NCBI GenBank assembly: GCA_963978545.1
Contig: OZ021732.1
Location: 26,794,688-26,858,687 of the forward strand
Source of the DNA: Linyphia triangularis
Taxonomy: Eukaryota; Arthropoda; Arachnida; Araneae; Linyphiidae
Reading direction: 5' to 3'
DNA: 64,000 nt
The notes under the pieces: model-generated
Database searches by the model: none
Seen by the model: the letters and a program-made list of their open reading frames with translations, nothing else
Told to the model about the DNA's origin: nothing
Made by a program: the position numbers and the translations under genes
Shown here: positions 1-12,659 of the stretch, piece after piece
Layout of the letters: each line of letters opens with the position of its first letter
Position numbering within the stretch: position 1 is the first letter of the stretch

Positions 1-60
1 TAAGCTGGTGCAACCACTAATCCAGTGGAGTGATTCTTCTTCATTGAATTCTCAGCTTGT

Positions 61-360
61 GTGACAAGTACACTTCCAAGCCAGTGGATTTTTTTTGCAA
101 GTGGACTAATGACAATTCTAATGATGCCTATCTGCATTGGAACCTCTGTTGGTGTAAAAAGTGCAGTACCACATCAAACAATCCAAGAGGAAGTTAAAAA
201 CTGCAAATCTCAATGTGTTTTTAGTGTTACATTTTGTGACTTGTGCCATCCCTACATCATTGAACACTTGTGGTACAACTGGTACAAACTACAACATTTA
301 AATTGCCAGGACATTGCATCACCATACAGTCAACAAATGAATGACTTCTTAAATATGTGA
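61..360 (+). other. Open frame of about 100 codons, unrecognised
   Basis: The frame stays open into the window edge region and ends at a TGA near 358-360. Its first codon is GTG, so no proper ATG start is visible. The peptide is rich in Cys, His and aromatic residues and I do not recognise a domain. Base composition here is less AT-extreme than the following 2 kb, so it could be the last exon of a gene starting upstream, with 361-1200 as its 3' UTR. It may equally be chance. Confidence 0.12.
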
Positions 361-2630
361 TGTCCCTTGAAAACAAAAAAATATAGTTATCTGTAGCTAA
401 CACAATTTCACTGAAGCAGTCTTCGAATTCGACCCTATTTTTCTCTCCACTTTACTCACAAAGTAAGAAAGGATTTTGATAGTATCGTTATAGAGAAGTT
501 CTAGCCAGACAAATAATTGTTTAAAAAAAAAGTATAACATTCACTTATCTAAAACTAATTTAACATTACATATATTTTTAACTTGAAATCTTAACTATTT
601 TAATTAAATGTATTTGCACTTGAAAATCTTAGCTGTAGTTTAAAAGTGTTTTCTGTGTTGGCACCATTATCATTTAATAATATTTGCTTTTATTGTGTCA
701 AAATTGTGATTATATATATTTGATTTACAGCAAAACTACATGATTATAATATTAATTACAGTTATAAAATTGTGTCTAAACTAAGCATACTTTGTACTTT
801 CTGATGTCAAACTAAAGCTCTGATCTTTTATTTTGTATGCAGTCAGGATTTCTGTTACAAATATTCTCATATAACCTAACTTTAAAATTATTACTTGAAT
901 GGAATTTGTTTAAAAGTTTTTAAACAAATACTATTTTGTGTACTTTAAAATAACTAGACGAGATATCTGCTATTGCATTGCTTAGTTGTTCAATTGTCGA
1001 ATTTTAAAGATAAAAAAAATATTTTTTTACTAGAATGCAGCAATTAAATTTGAAGCTATTAAAATTATTAATTGCATAATAATTTATTGCTATTAAAATT
1101 ATTACTTAATTTCTTAAACTTTTTTGTTTAAATATGATTGTTTATTTTTTGTCATAGAAAAGCATTTATGAATCTTTTGATGTTAAATGGTGACTTCTGC
1201 ATTTTCAATTTTTTTTCCTTGTAAAAATGCTAAGGCTGAAAAAGCAAATTTCTGTGGCCTCTATTATTGGTGCAGCAAGCTTTTTAAGTTTTCTTCTGTA
1301 TAATCAGAATATGTCAGAAATTTCCTTTTAGCATCAAGCGATTCATATATAAATTGCCATAAACTTATTTTTTTTTTGTCTGTAAATATAAATATTTTAT
1401 TAAACATTTATTTTATATACATGCCTAAACAAAGCATCTTAGGATGCCTTATTTGGGTTTATACCATGTGGAGGAAGAATTTACACCATAAAATTAACTT
1501 AGTGAATGTCTCAACTAACCATCTAAATATTATTAGATGGATTAATTGTAGCCAAAAACAATGCCTTGATAAAAAAAAAACGACCACAACCTTGAAATTA
1601 AAAATTAAAAAAAAAAAAAAAAAAAAAAAAATTCCTTTGATTTAATTATCAAAAATAGTTAGAATGTGATTTAATTATCATCAAAGATACTTTGAAGATA
1701 AGTAAGTCACTTTCTGGAAAACACTACACCTTAAAATAAATTAAAATGGTATGATCTGCAAAAATCCAATTAGAAATGTGAATCTACTACTATTCTGGAA
1801 TGAAAACTGGATACAAGAAAATAAAATAAACATTGTATCTTTGCATACTGAGAATAAAAAAAATAAAAATCTAAATTTAAAATCTAAAATCTAAATTTCT
1901 GGCCTCTTCGGAAACTTGTCTAACTTCAAAATGCGTTAGTAATATTTTAAATATCTTTCTTTCCCTCTTGCTGATTCTAATTGATGCACTTTCAGATCTT
2001 CAATTTTAAGACTCTGTAAAAATCCCATTTTTATACAGACTATCAAATTCTTATATGCATAGCTAAATATTTTTTGTCTTACTGCTTTGTAAAAAAGATA
2101 TATATATTTCACTTAATGGGACTGTAATATACTGTCTGCTATTTAATAACTAAAGATTAGTATTCAGGCTCTCAGAGTTAGGCGAGAATGGTCCAGTTGT
2201 AGTAAATTTTAATTAAGAAATGTGTTATTTCTAAACTGGAAAATGATAAAGGTATAAGGGCCATCCAAGTCATCTTGAACTTTAAGGGATAAAATTAATT
2301 ACATTATTTTTAAAGTGTTCATGAACGTAGGAAAGTTTGTATTTATATTCTTAGAGTATAAAAAGTCACGTTTGTACATAGAAGTTCCTTTAAAAAGAAA
2401 CTGTTGGAAGATTTGACTGGTACTATTAAGGGGGGATGATTTTGAAGCAACACCTTTTAGTAGTGAAGATACATATATGTATTTAGATCTCAACTTATTA
2501 AAATTTTATACATTTATTTGAGTGGGAAAAGTTAAAATGACATAGCTACTCGGAAATTGATTTCATAATGTGATTACAATCAATTTAATATTTTTTTATC
2601 AGTCCTCTAATTGTGAAAAAAATATTTCTC
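361..2630. other. AT-rich non-coding stretch
   Basis: No gene or element ends were recognised here. It contains a long poly(A) run near 1604-1632 that follows an A-rich region, possibly the tail of a decayed retroposon, but no body is identifiable. Short open frames in this interval have no recognisable content. Confidence 0.5.
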
Positions 2631-2631
2631 A

Positions 2632-2830
2632 AAAGAATGCTAACTTCTTGGTATACGAGTCTGTTGTTATATTAAAAGAAACAATATATCCCAACAGTCT
2701 ATAAGCACGATGATTTTGTTTGTAAGCGTGTTCACAACACTTGAATGATGGTACAGTAGTGAGTAATAAACTGCATTTATCGAAAGGGGACCCTGTAGGA
2801 TTTGCATACTAGTGATATGCCTTTATATTG
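2632..2830 (+). repeat. Direct repeat, copy 1 (about 200 bp)
   Basis: This block begins at AGAATGCTAACTTCTT and ends near TGCATACTAGTGATATGCCTT. It is clearly homologous over about 200 bp to the block at 3270-3478, in the same orientation and roughly 640 bp away. Both copies hold AACAGTCTA, TTTTGTTTGTA and the TGCATACTAGT-ATATGCCTT end. The family is not identified. Confidence 0.6.
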
Positions 2831-3269
2831 CATAATGTTTTTGAAGCTGTTTTTCAGGCCCTAAAAGTACTTGAAAATACTAAAGTCCTTAAAAATTCTT
2901 AATTTTTCGCTGATGTTGTGTGACCGACTCTGCGAGACAAACACGCGAGACCAGTGTTAACGTCTTGTGATTTAAAAGAGTTTGTGACCACCGAGTTCTG
3001 TTTGTCGCTTTTTATGTAATTAAAGCAACTTACGAATATTATGCCCAGAAAGTGCAAATTTCATATGCTTATGGCTAAGGCACAGTGCATATGAAAAATG
3101 GATTGCAACATAATCAAAGTCTGTTCATAAGGCTAATTGTGCGTGAAAGATTTTGATATTAGCGCTATGGCCGAAACAAACATATTGTGGAATGTCGTTA
3201 AAAATATAATTTTGGTCCTTGAAAAGTCAGATTTTAATTCTATGATTTCAGTGTGAACAATGACTTTTC

Positions 3270-3478
3270 AATAGAATGCTAACTTCTTTATATACGAGTC
3301 TTGGATTATATTAAATTAACCAATATATTCCAACAGTCTACAAACATAAAGGTTTTGTTTGTAGAAGCGTGTCCGCAACATTTAAATTATGGCACAGTAG
3401 TTAGCAATAAATTGCATTTACAGGGAGGTCTGTCACCTTTCAGTAAGACTTGCATACTAGTAATATGCCTTGAATCTG
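3270..3478 (+). repeat. Direct repeat, copy 2 (about 200 bp)
   Basis: This is the second copy of the repeat at 2632-2830, with scattered substitutions and small indels. The 60-codon open frame over this copy is not matched by an open frame in copy 1, so coding is unlikely. The 440 bp between the copies (2831-3269) has no recognised content. Confidence 0.6.
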
Positions 3479-3956
3479 AGTAATATTTCAAAGGAAAATG
3501 CACTGGTATTTTCATATGCACAGACTTCACTATTAGAGACAACAACCAACCTTTTAAATTAAAGTTGATGGGTGTGAAAATGTATTATTTTGTCCTAATA
3601 TTACTCTATCGTCATAATTTAAAGTGACACCTATTTTATGTTCTGCTATAATGTGGTAAAAGTATTGGTCACTTAAACAGAGTAATTGAAAATATTGAAT
3701 TTTAGGATGAAATTGAACTGAAAAGTATCCTTTTATGCTTGTCAGATTTAAAGAAAATTATGAACACTTATACGTACCAATACATCACAAATAGTTCATA
3801 TAATTTTGAAGTTATTATTTAACTTCAATAATTACAGTTTGAAATAGATAGGAACTAAGTATTTAAAATAATTCAATTGAATTTTCGTCGAAGTAACCAG
3901 TCCCTAGTGTTATTTGTTGGTACCAAAAGTTGATAAGTTATGTAAAGTAGTACTTG

Positions 3957-4432
3957 CAGGGGTCGCATTTGCCCAATTTTTTTTTTCTTTTTAACATTTC
4001 CAAAATTGTACTTAAGTTTTTCGATAATTCTTAAAAAAATACATAAAGTAAAATCCCCGAAAATTTCCCGATTTTCCTTCTAAACCCGCAAAAAAAACCC
4101 CCTTTATTCCTCCAGATGAGAAAAAGGGTGTAATTAAATTAGCATGTTGCCCAAAATGGTATTGTTTAATTATATAACTGTTATTTTACTAAAAAGTTGT
4201 TTGATGTTAAATTTTGTTTAAAAAATTGGAATTTTTTTTGTGCTAGTATCTAAACAAGCTTTGGAAGGAATGTCTGCAGTAGGCCTTTGTCAACTTCAAG
4301 ATAAATATCCCTAAATGTTTTTGAATTATCCCTAAAATTTTGGGAATCATCCCTAAAATGCTCCCCTGACATTTTTGGAATTGTTTTTAAAATCCCTACC
4401 TAAATTTTAAAGAAAACTCACCCCGCCTCCTG
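3957..4432 (+). mobile_element. CAGGGGTCGCA MITE, copy A
   Basis: A TIR element whose left end reads CAGGGGTCGCATTTGCCC and whose right end reads GAAAACTCACCCCGCCTCCTG. Its right half carries repeated CCCTAAAAT blocks typical of the family here. The flanks TACTTG (left) and TACTTA (right) match in five of six bases and are a probable TSD. No coding capacity is seen. The same family recurs at 4958, 11232, 11837, about 48.96 kb, 61.08 kb and 61832. Confidence 0.7.
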
Positions 4433-4957
4433 TACTTACTTAATGCCAATTCACTTACTGAACTGCTGGGGTGTTGAAACTCAAATCAAGCACAATACAT
4501 CTATATATTTTTATGTATCAATGGATTATCATTACATTAATTAATTCAAGTGGCGAAAAAGCACTTGACGTCCTAAGGTTACAGACTTACAAGTAATTTT
4601 TGAGTTGCGATAAATTTGATTTGTACTTCTGAAAAAGCATTGTATTAATCAAGCATTCTCATGCATAAAGCTATCATTATTTAGTCAATTGCTATTACAA
4701 GGATTACACTGCACAGTATTTGGTTCCAGGAACTGCCAGAAACATTTCCAATCAGCCACAGTCTTAACTCCAAATATGCATAACTTTACCAAGCCATCAT
4801 TGAATAGTACAACACAGTAGCTGAACTGTATTTTTAAGGTGCTGTTAGTAGAAAATAAATTGTTTTGTCTTACAACCAGTATTGATTTAAGTAAAGGGTG
4901 AGAAGGTTTTCCCCTTCTAAGGTTTAATTAAGAATATTTACTCTTTTTTTTCCGACC
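4433..4957. other. Non-coding stretch between MITEs
   Basis: AT-rich sequence separating copies A and B of the CAGGGGTCGCA family. I see no gene or repeat ends in it. Confidence 0.5.
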
Positions 4958-5371
4958 CAGGGGTCGCATTCGCCCTAATTATTCCTAATAATCCTTAAAT
5001 TTCTTGTTCCCGCCTGAAATTCCTAAAATTGTTATTTTCGATATCCCCCCCCCCCAAAAAAAACCCCCCTCAAATTTCCCGATTTTCCTCCAAAACCCCC
5101 GATATTCCTCCAGATGAGAAAAGTGTCTTTAATTAAATTCGCTTGTTAGTCAAAATAGTATGATTGTTTTATTATAAAACTGTTATTTTGCTAAAAAGTT
5201 GTTTGACGTTTTATTTTTGAAAAGTGCAGTTTTTACCGGTATTGAAACAAGATTTGGAAAGAATTAGTCATTTAGAAGCCTATGTTAGCTTCAAAAGAAA
5301 TATCCCTAAATGTTTGGAATTATCTTTAAAATTCCTACATAAATTTTTTAGAAAACTCACTGCGTCACCTA
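4958..5371 (+). mobile_element. CAGGGGTCGCA MITE, copy B
   Basis: Same family and orientation as copy A. The left end is CAGGGGTCGCATTCGCCC and the right end is GAAAACTCACTGCGTCACCTA, where the last bases have drifted from CCCCTG. It contains an 11-base C run at 5045-5055 followed by A-rich and C-rich tracts. The TSD is not clear. No coding capacity is seen. Confidence 0.65.
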
Positions 5372-8089
5372 CGATACATGTATACTGCTACTAATTTAAC
5401 GATATACAACATTAATTGGTACAAGGCTTTCTATTTTCTCCTGCAAACTATATGGTCAAGCATAGTTTCAAAACGCACTGTATTTACTGAAACAAATTTA
5501 TTATTGAACTAAGCAAAAACAAGTTGAACACTATTCTTTTTTATTTCGAAAACTGCTTGAATAGTTCTGATTGCTTTCGGGGTTTAATTACAAAGTACCT
5601 ATAATTTCATTTCTGTGAAGGCAGAGATTCACAAACTATGGGCTGTGTAAACCATTAGCCACGACATAGACATTCCGCAATGTTATTATGTAGAAATCTA
5701 TTTAAAAAACTTCGTAATCAATTGCTATCACATCGCAAAGTTGTACATTTCAGTATGGAACAAAAAAGTAGGTTTTCCTGGCCTTCTCTAAATAAAAACT
5801 AAATTTAATAACTAAGGAAATAAATTTTAATTATGTTGCTTACACAATACATTAAAAATAATCCAATTTTGTTTTAATGAAAATGATTAAGTATAAGAAA
5901 TGTAAAGAATATTTTTTTTCGAGCTATGAAAATGTTTTTCAATGTAAACATAATGCAATAAATCACTTTTATTTTTTATTTCTAAAAGAAATTTTCTCTT
6001 GTTATAATCGTTGGTTATCTCGCCATTTTACAGAAACTGTTTTTATGTGCTCTAGCTTAACCTTCCCTCACCTGTTTATTGTACTTAAATAAACAAGCAC
6101 ACATTTCACTCATGTCCGTTTTGATATTCTCGTTTCGATTTTTACGTTCTCGAAATATTCAAACTTCCAAGACATTTTAGTTACGTTTGTGTTGTCTTTT
6201 TCTTGAGTTAATTTTTTCTAGTTTCATTTTGGCATACCTATTTTGTTTATATATATATATAATTTTTTTTTTTTTTTTTTTTTTTTTTTGTAACTTTAGT
6301 TTTTTTGGAATTGATTGGTTGACTTAGTCTCTATCGAACGGTATTTCAATAATTTAAACACAAGGAAGTATGTAAAATTACTTATGGAATTATTTTTGAA
6401 GCGATCTGCCACCTCTCCGATTGCTGTAGGTTTTGGTTATATTGTGTTTGATCCTCGATTATTAAACTCTTTGTTCAACGAAATTGTTTTCTTACGTGTT
6501 TCGCCAACGTTATCCTTAAGCATTTTGTTTCACAAATGCTACTGAATGGATAGTGACTGTAGTTTTTGTTGAATACAAAGACGCATTGTGAAAGTAATCC
6601 TAATCCAAAATCTAAATTTAATTTAAACAATCTTCATAACCAATTTAAGTATTTAGACATCTTTCAATTACCTACAATAACAGCTAGCATCCAAAAATGT
6701 AGTATTCACAAGAAAAATCTTAAGGTTTCAAAAAAGAATTATAATGCGAAGGATTAAAAAAAAAAAAATCATAAGATAAACCTTTCTGAAAAAATTTCTT
6801 TAATGCCTGTCTAAAATGCTAATAACTAAATTTTTGAAATTTTTAGTGTATGAATGTGTGATATCAAATGCAAATCAAAGCTAAGCAATACATTGCCATA
6901 GTATTTAAAAAGAGTCGCATACAAATGCCTTTCTGTTTTGCAAATAAAGAAATTGAGCTTTTTATTGGATTTTTATACTCACTTAATTAAATATGATGCT
7001 ATATATTATGAATTTGATAAGTTGGCTGTAAAATTGCAAATAATTTTTTTTTAAATGTTTGCTTAAAAACTATGACACTGCTTTAATCGGCCCCTTTTCT
7101 TACTTTTTAAAACTATTGTTATAAACCATTTTTTTTTTTAAGATTTTATTTATTTACGCATTTCAGTACAAAATAAATGTTGCAAAACATACTAGATTTT
7201 TTTATTTTTAATAATTGTAGTCAAGTTTATTAGTTTATTTAAATTAATTTAATATGTATTAACATTAAATTTAAAATAAAAAATTGTGGATGTGTGTTCA
7301 ATTATCCTACTGATTCAAATCTATTGATGGGTACTTATGCATTTCTTTAGTTGGGTGTCTTCCTATATTTGTCCAATCAACAAGTTATACTTGCATTTGT
7401 TGTTAGAAGTGGAATTATCTATGTTTATTTCTAAATTTTCTCTAGTCTTATTAAAAAATGTTAAATTATATAAAAATATGGTCTTTTGGTAATTCATTAA
7501 AATGTTTCTGAAGTTTTGAAAAACAGTTTACCTTTTAATGTGTACCTAATATTAACGTTCTGTAATTAAAAATTGTCCTAGAAATCTACGACGAATTATA
7601 GTTTTTTTTAACAGCAAGTAACAATTAACCCCCTAATGCAATACAAAATTGTGTTATATTTTAAACGGAATGTAAAAACACTTCTATTTTACTTTCAAAA
7701 CTGTAAAATTTAAAAATTATCAATTTCATGAGTTTTTTTTAGTTTAAACTACTCTGCTTCTTTTGGTTGGTTGGTAGAAGTTTAACGGCGCAAGGGCAAC
7801 ACATGGTCCATACTGCGCCAATCTGCTACTTTTAACACATAATTTTGGTTTGTATTCCTTCTAGTTTAGGATAAAAATTAACTAAAAAATCTAAGCACAG
7901 ATTTTCCATGCCACTATTTTGCATAAAAATCCATTTATTATCCCCGTTAAATTGTTTTAAACTTGCCAAGGAAAACTGCTGTGGGGATATCAATATACTG
8001 ATAGCCTATACGATTTACTCATTTTTCGAGTTCTTCAAATGAAATATTTTCTTATTTGGACGCTGAACCACTTATTTTTGTGCACAATA
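5372..8089. other. AT-rich non-coding stretch
   Basis: No gene is recognised. It contains a poly(T) run near 6265-6290 after a short TA microsatellite. At 7767-7820 a GGTTGGTTGGT motif is followed by a moderately GC-rich block ending ACTGCGCCAATC. This looks like the end of a SINE-type repeat in inverse orientation, given the AACCAACC tails of the SINEs in this window. Confidence 0.4.
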
Positions 8090-8225
8090 ATGGCTAGTCA
8101 GGCCAAGACCTACAGCTTAACGTGGATTCCGAACAACAACGAACATCCATGCCTTACCCAGGATGGCACTTTCAAATTTCAATACCAGAGCTCTAGCCTC
8201 ACAGCCATTGGGTGGGCTTAACCTA
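8090..8225 (-). mobile_element. tRNA-derived SINE, family B, degraded
   Basis: Read on the minus strand this matches the SINE-B copies at 55601, 56173 and 61182: a CCTGGGTAAGGCATGGATGTT segment, then TTCGGAATCCACGTTAAGC, then GCTGTAGGTCTTGGCC. The B-box equivalent and the AACCAACC tail are not preserved. The 60-codon open frame on the plus strand is a shadow of this repeat. Confidence 0.6.
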
Positions 8226-8291
8226 AACATTTCTCAATAGATCTAGACTTAGCTTGTCAGCTGTGAAAGTTAAGTAGAATTTAGACTGAAA

Positions 8292-9543
8292 GGGTGTTCC
8301 AAAATGATCTGTACTAATTCATAACTAGTCTAAGAAGCTCAAAGGAAACAAAATAGCTTTTACAATATCAAATAAATCTTTAAATGTAGAAACTCAACAT
8401 GTCAATAGGTTTTCAATTGGACATGAACCCTTTTTATATTTAGCGATTCAATTACGGTCATATCTCTTTAACGCTAAGTAGCTTAGCACTATTTCCCGCT
8501 TAACGCGAAATATAAGCAGTTTTCGGTACGATCAAGCTTAAACTTTAGGTTCGTTTATTCGTGTAAAACGAAATTGCATAAAATGAAATCCCGCTTAAGA
8601 CGAAATAAATGTACTCTTCAAACCACTTTTTTAGGCAGTCTTTTTTATTCGAGACGACTGAAGTTGTTACGAAAACATTACTCAAGTTGAAAACCTATGA
8701 TAACGGAAAAAATGCTCAAGTGATTAAATCTCAAGGAAATTGCTATGAAATTTGCTAATTTCGCATGAATATAAATGGCACCCCTCCCTAAATTGGTTTT
8801 ATGACGTCACGTACCCCACGTATTCAACAGTAGGTTTAGAAACAGTCGCATTTGCAATGTTGAATCATGTCAATAAGAGTCGAATGCAGTAATCGTCATC
8901 ATTAGAAATGCAGAAATTTTTTAATGAAATTGATAAATTCTTAAAAACACACACTAACACCAATTGCCTCCAAATTAATATGGAATCTCCAACAGCACTC
9001 TATCAATGGTTTTAAAAAATCGTGGAAAAATTGAAGCTGCTTATGCTGCAAATCAATTTGAAGGTACAAAGTAAAGAATGCAGACTGGCAGAAATGAAGA
9101 CATAAATTGAAAACAGCAGTATTAAACTCTCATGTAGCTAGTAGCTGAAATCTGCATTAATTAGATGGATATGTTTTTAGCCTGTTAACACGAAAATCAG
9201 TTATCGCGAAAATTTGCGGCGTTCCCACTTCGCGTTAACGGGGTTTGACTGTATAAGCTTAACCTGTCACAAAAATATTATATTCCCATGGGTAAAGCAG
9301 TGCATTACGTCCAATGAAAAAAGGATTTTTATTTGTAGGTGGAATCAAGTTTGTTTTGTAATAATAATAATAAAAAAGTTTGAATCGATTAAAAGTCAAA
9401 TAAATTTATAAGTTTAAAACTAATGAGAAAACCCGCCTTTATATCCGATTTTAAATTTCTTAAAACGAAAAGAAAAAAAATAAAAATAATTCAGATAAAA
9501 AAAAATTTATTTCATGGATTTGTACAGATCATTTTGGGGAACT
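8292..9543. mobile_element. TIR element interrupted by a Tigger-like element
   Basis: The ends form an inverted repeat: GTTCCAAAATGATCTGTAC near 8296 on the left and its complement, GTACAGATCATTTTGGGGAAC, near 9522-9542 on the right. The similarity runs about 28 bases, into AATTCAT/AATCCAT. Most of the interior is taken up by the element at 8455-9251. No transposase of its own is visible. A TSD was not resolved. Confidence 0.5.
8455..9251. mobile_element. Tigger/pogo-type (Tc1/mariner) remnant
   Basis: The right end reads TTAACGGGGTTTGACTGTA, a pogo/Tigger-style terminus. The left end, TACGGTCATATCTCTTTAACG, is a diverged version. Both ends abut TA dinucleotides (8453-8454 and 9252-9253). 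The subterminal AACGCG motifs repeat on both sides. Around 8995-9080 the plus strand encodes a broken peptide resembling the N-terminal DNA-binding region of pogo transposases (a QWF-K-RGKIEAAYAANQF stretch, then RMQTGRNED), with stops. The DDE domain is absent. Confidence 0.65.
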
Positions 9544-9545
9544 AG

Positions 9546-11231
9546 CATTCTTCAAAAAATGTCGACCAAGGACATAATTGCCCTAATCACACAGGAAACC
9601 TTCTTTCTTAGAACTAACTTTTACACAGTGCCAGGCTGATACTACGAAAAAGAACTTAACACTCTACGAATTTTCGACCACATTGACTCAAATGCCCAAT
9701 GTGACATAACACTGAGGTCAGCTCCTGAACAAATTGAATGGTCCTAATGCTACTATGACCAATTAGGTGCCAGCAGTGGAAAAGCACTCGTATTTCGCCC
9801 AACCAACAACAGAACACGGACATATTGCCACAGTCCCTACACCAGACTCCCCAACATTCCCGTACTTATTCGGCTTTCGGGGGGTTTTGGTGGAAGACCC
9901 GTTTGCAGGAAAAGTATCACAAGTCGAAACCCTCTCTCAGTGTGCGAGGGTGCATTTTTCTTCCACAAACCAATGAAAACCGGCATAATAAAGGCATCTT
10001 GTAGTGGTGATGTGTGGAAATCTGTTGAAATCTAATGGCGCTTACTGTAATGAAGGCTGTGGCATATTTCATTGAAACATGCTTTGGTAACGGTAGTGTC
10101 AGGCAGTGGTGTGGAGAGGAAAGGTTTTAAATGGCTGTGGTAATCATTATGTTTAGTATTATGTTTTTCAAAATTGTAATACTAAATGTAATAATTCATT
10201 TGGTCATTTATTTTCTTATCGCTCCACTCCATTCATGTCGGGCTTTTAATTTGAAAATTGCTTGTTTTTGACATTGTGTGGTTTTTCAAAATTGCCTGGT
10301 CTTACATTTAATTACTTTAAAATACATTTTAATATATTAAAATACATTTGTTATTGTTATTACTATTTATTATTATTATTACTATTACTACTTTTAAACT
10401 TTTTTTGTATAATGTTGAACACTTAGTCTAACTTAACATTGCATTTAACGAGTCTGTATTTCAGGGTTAAAGTATGGTGTAAGTATCCGTGGAACAAAAA
10501 GTCCTAGAAACGAATAATTTGTTTTTATGCATTTCTTTGATACTAATTCTTCACTTCAAAATCAATATCTTCTTTTATAAATATTTGAAGTCAATCGCTT
10601 AAGATACCTTCAGGATCTTATCGGTACAAACCAAAATATTGCTTCGCCATCCACAATTTGGGAAACGCCTTTTTTAAATTATATTATTAATCCTATAAAA
10701 TTATTTATTCTTATCGAACTAGTGATTGATTAAACAATTATAAATCTATTTTTTTCCTTTTTTTTTCAACGAATAACCTATTTTTAACTAAATCAAGTAT
10801 AATTTTTTAAATATCATTTTTGGTGCTTGATATGTTAGAGTATTATAAACTTTATTTTCAATTTTAGGATTTTTTTTCTGACAGTTTACGCTCGTTTTTA
10901 ACTTTAAAAAGTTCATTAAAGTATAATCATAGTTAAACCCATTTGCGCGTGAATGAACTGTTTTCGAATCTAATAATACATATTAGGCATGTACGCCTAT
11001 GATATCTAAACAAAAATCTGACTTAAAAAAATTGAATATTTTTTTCTTTGCCGCTTTTGCAACTAGGGCCAGTTAATATAAAAATTGAACTGAAAACTGG
11101 GCTTACAATACTTCACCTCTGAGATCAGATGAGGAACTATTTTTTAAAGGAGCTCATGTCCATTTGACTCGCAATTTTCAAAGAATTTCAAGCAAGAAAT
11201 TGCAAGAAATTACTTGCATACAAAACTATTA
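9546..11231. other. Non-coding stretch with a GC-richer block
   Basis: The block at about 9550-10080 is noticeably less AT-rich than its surroundings and has a 69-codon open frame at 9767-9976, but I recognise no protein in any frame. It may be a decayed retroelement or gene fragment. The remainder to 11231 is AT-rich with a TTA/TAT-rich microsatellite near 10360-10395. Confidence 0.4.
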
Positions 11232-11824
11232 CAGGGGTCGCATTCGCCCTAAAATTCCTATTATTTCTTCAATTTTTGCTTTACTCTAAAATTCCAAAAA
11301 TTGTTCTGAAACGTTTCGATAATTTCTAAAAAAAACACACACTTCGAAATTTCCCCAATTTACCTACAAAATCCGCAACCTCCCCCCCCCCCCCTGATAT
11401 TCCTCTAGATGAGAAAATATTCAATTAAATTATAATTAAAATTTTTATTATTTTAAAGTTGAAGCAGTTATTTTTTTTTGGAGTGCTTTGAATGGTGCTT
11501 AAAAATTGGGTTGATTTCATTAAAAAATGGCATAATTGTTTGATAATACTATAACTGTTTAGCTGAAAAGTTGTTTGCTGTTCCATATTTTGAAAATTAA
11601 TTTTTTTTTGCCTGTGTTGATGAAACATGCTTTGAGAAGAATGTCTGTGTAGGAACCTATGCCATCTTTAAAAGTATCATCTCTAAATTTTTTGGACTTA
11701 ATCCTAAAATATTTGGAATTACCCTTAAAATTTTTAGTAGTTATCCTTAAAACGTTTCTAAAATTTTTGGAACTCTCCCTAAAATTCATACTTAAGTTTT
11801 TTAAAAAACTCACTGCGTCCCCTG
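11232..11824 (+). mobile_element. CAGGGGTCGCA MITE, copy C, with 6-bp TSD
   Basis: Left end CAGGGGTCGCATTCGCCC, right end AACTCACTGCGTCCCCTG. It is flanked by a perfect 6-bp TSD CTATTA at 11226-11231 and 11825-11830, which fixes the boundaries. A C run of 13 bases sits at 11382-11394. The right third is made of degenerate CCCTAAAATTTTTGGAA blocks. The short open frames on both strands here are by-products of those blocks. Confidence 0.8.
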
Positions 11825-11836
11825 CTATTATATCTG

Positions 11837-12353
11837 CGGAGGTCGCATTCGCCCTAAAATTCATAATATTCTTCATCCAAAACTCTCTAAAAAAACTCAG
11901 GTACACCTATAAAGGAGAATTTTTTTTGAGATGTTAGTTACATTTTTAATTAGTTACATTTATCTTAATTGTTGACAATTTTAAATTGTAGCCAAACTCA
12001 TGTTAGTTAAAGTTTTAAAGTTGATGCTATTCTCTTTGAAGTACTTTGGGTCTTGCTTTTAAAAATTAAATAAATGGGTTTAATTAAAGAGTACTATAAT
12101 AGTTTGATTTTATAATTTGTTTTGCTGAAAAATTGTTTGTTGGATTTTTTGAAAATCTGCATTTTCCCCGGGTTTTTAAAAGTACTTTGAAAATAATGTG
12201 TTAGGAGCCTATGCCAGCTTTTTAAGATATATTTCAAAATTTTTTGGAATTTTCCCTGAAATTTTTTAAATTATCCCTAAAATGTTCTTGAAACTTTTGG
12301 AATTATCCTTAAAATTCCTACCTAATTTCTTTAGAAAACGACCCCGTCCCCTG
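11837..12353 (+). mobile_element. CAGGGGTCGCA MITE, copy D
   Basis: It starts 12 bases after copy C ends. The left terminus is diverged (CGGAGGTCGCATTCGCCC) and the right terminus is ACCCCGTCCCCTG. The interior is homologous to copies C and F. The flanking bases TATCTG and TGTCAG are only weakly alike, so the TSD has decayed or never existed. Confidence 0.65.
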
Positions 12354-12659
12354 TGTCAGTCATAAAATTTCCGTAAATAAATGGATATGACCTCTTTTAA
12401 AAAGTTGAAGCACATGGATATCATATGTAGAATAATAACAAATTGTATGATTATAACCTTGGCTTCTTTCTTATTTTTGTAAAATATAACTGTTGTTTTA
12501 AGGCATTTTTAAACGTATTGTTTTTATTTTTGTTTGTTTCATACTGAGCTCAATCTAGAAGTTGGCCTATGAGGAGAAAATTACGACATCCTGTTTAGCA
12601 GAAACTACAGATAAGAAACAACTCCATTTTGCGAACAGGTAAATGTTGTTACAAATATT

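Noticed and set aside
5625..5660. CAGAGATTCACAAACTATGGGC as a hAT-like terminus
   Set aside because: It resembles a hAT end, but no matching inverse end or 8-bp duplication was found.
7340..7520. Possible promoter-like TATA and AATAAA words
   Set aside because: Such words are frequent by chance in DNA this AT-rich and no gene is nearby.
11559..11937. Overlapping frames on both strands (115 and 92 codons)
   Set aside because: They are generated by the CCCTAAAATTTTTGG-type blocks of adjacent MITEs. Frames on both strands over the same repeats are not independent genes.
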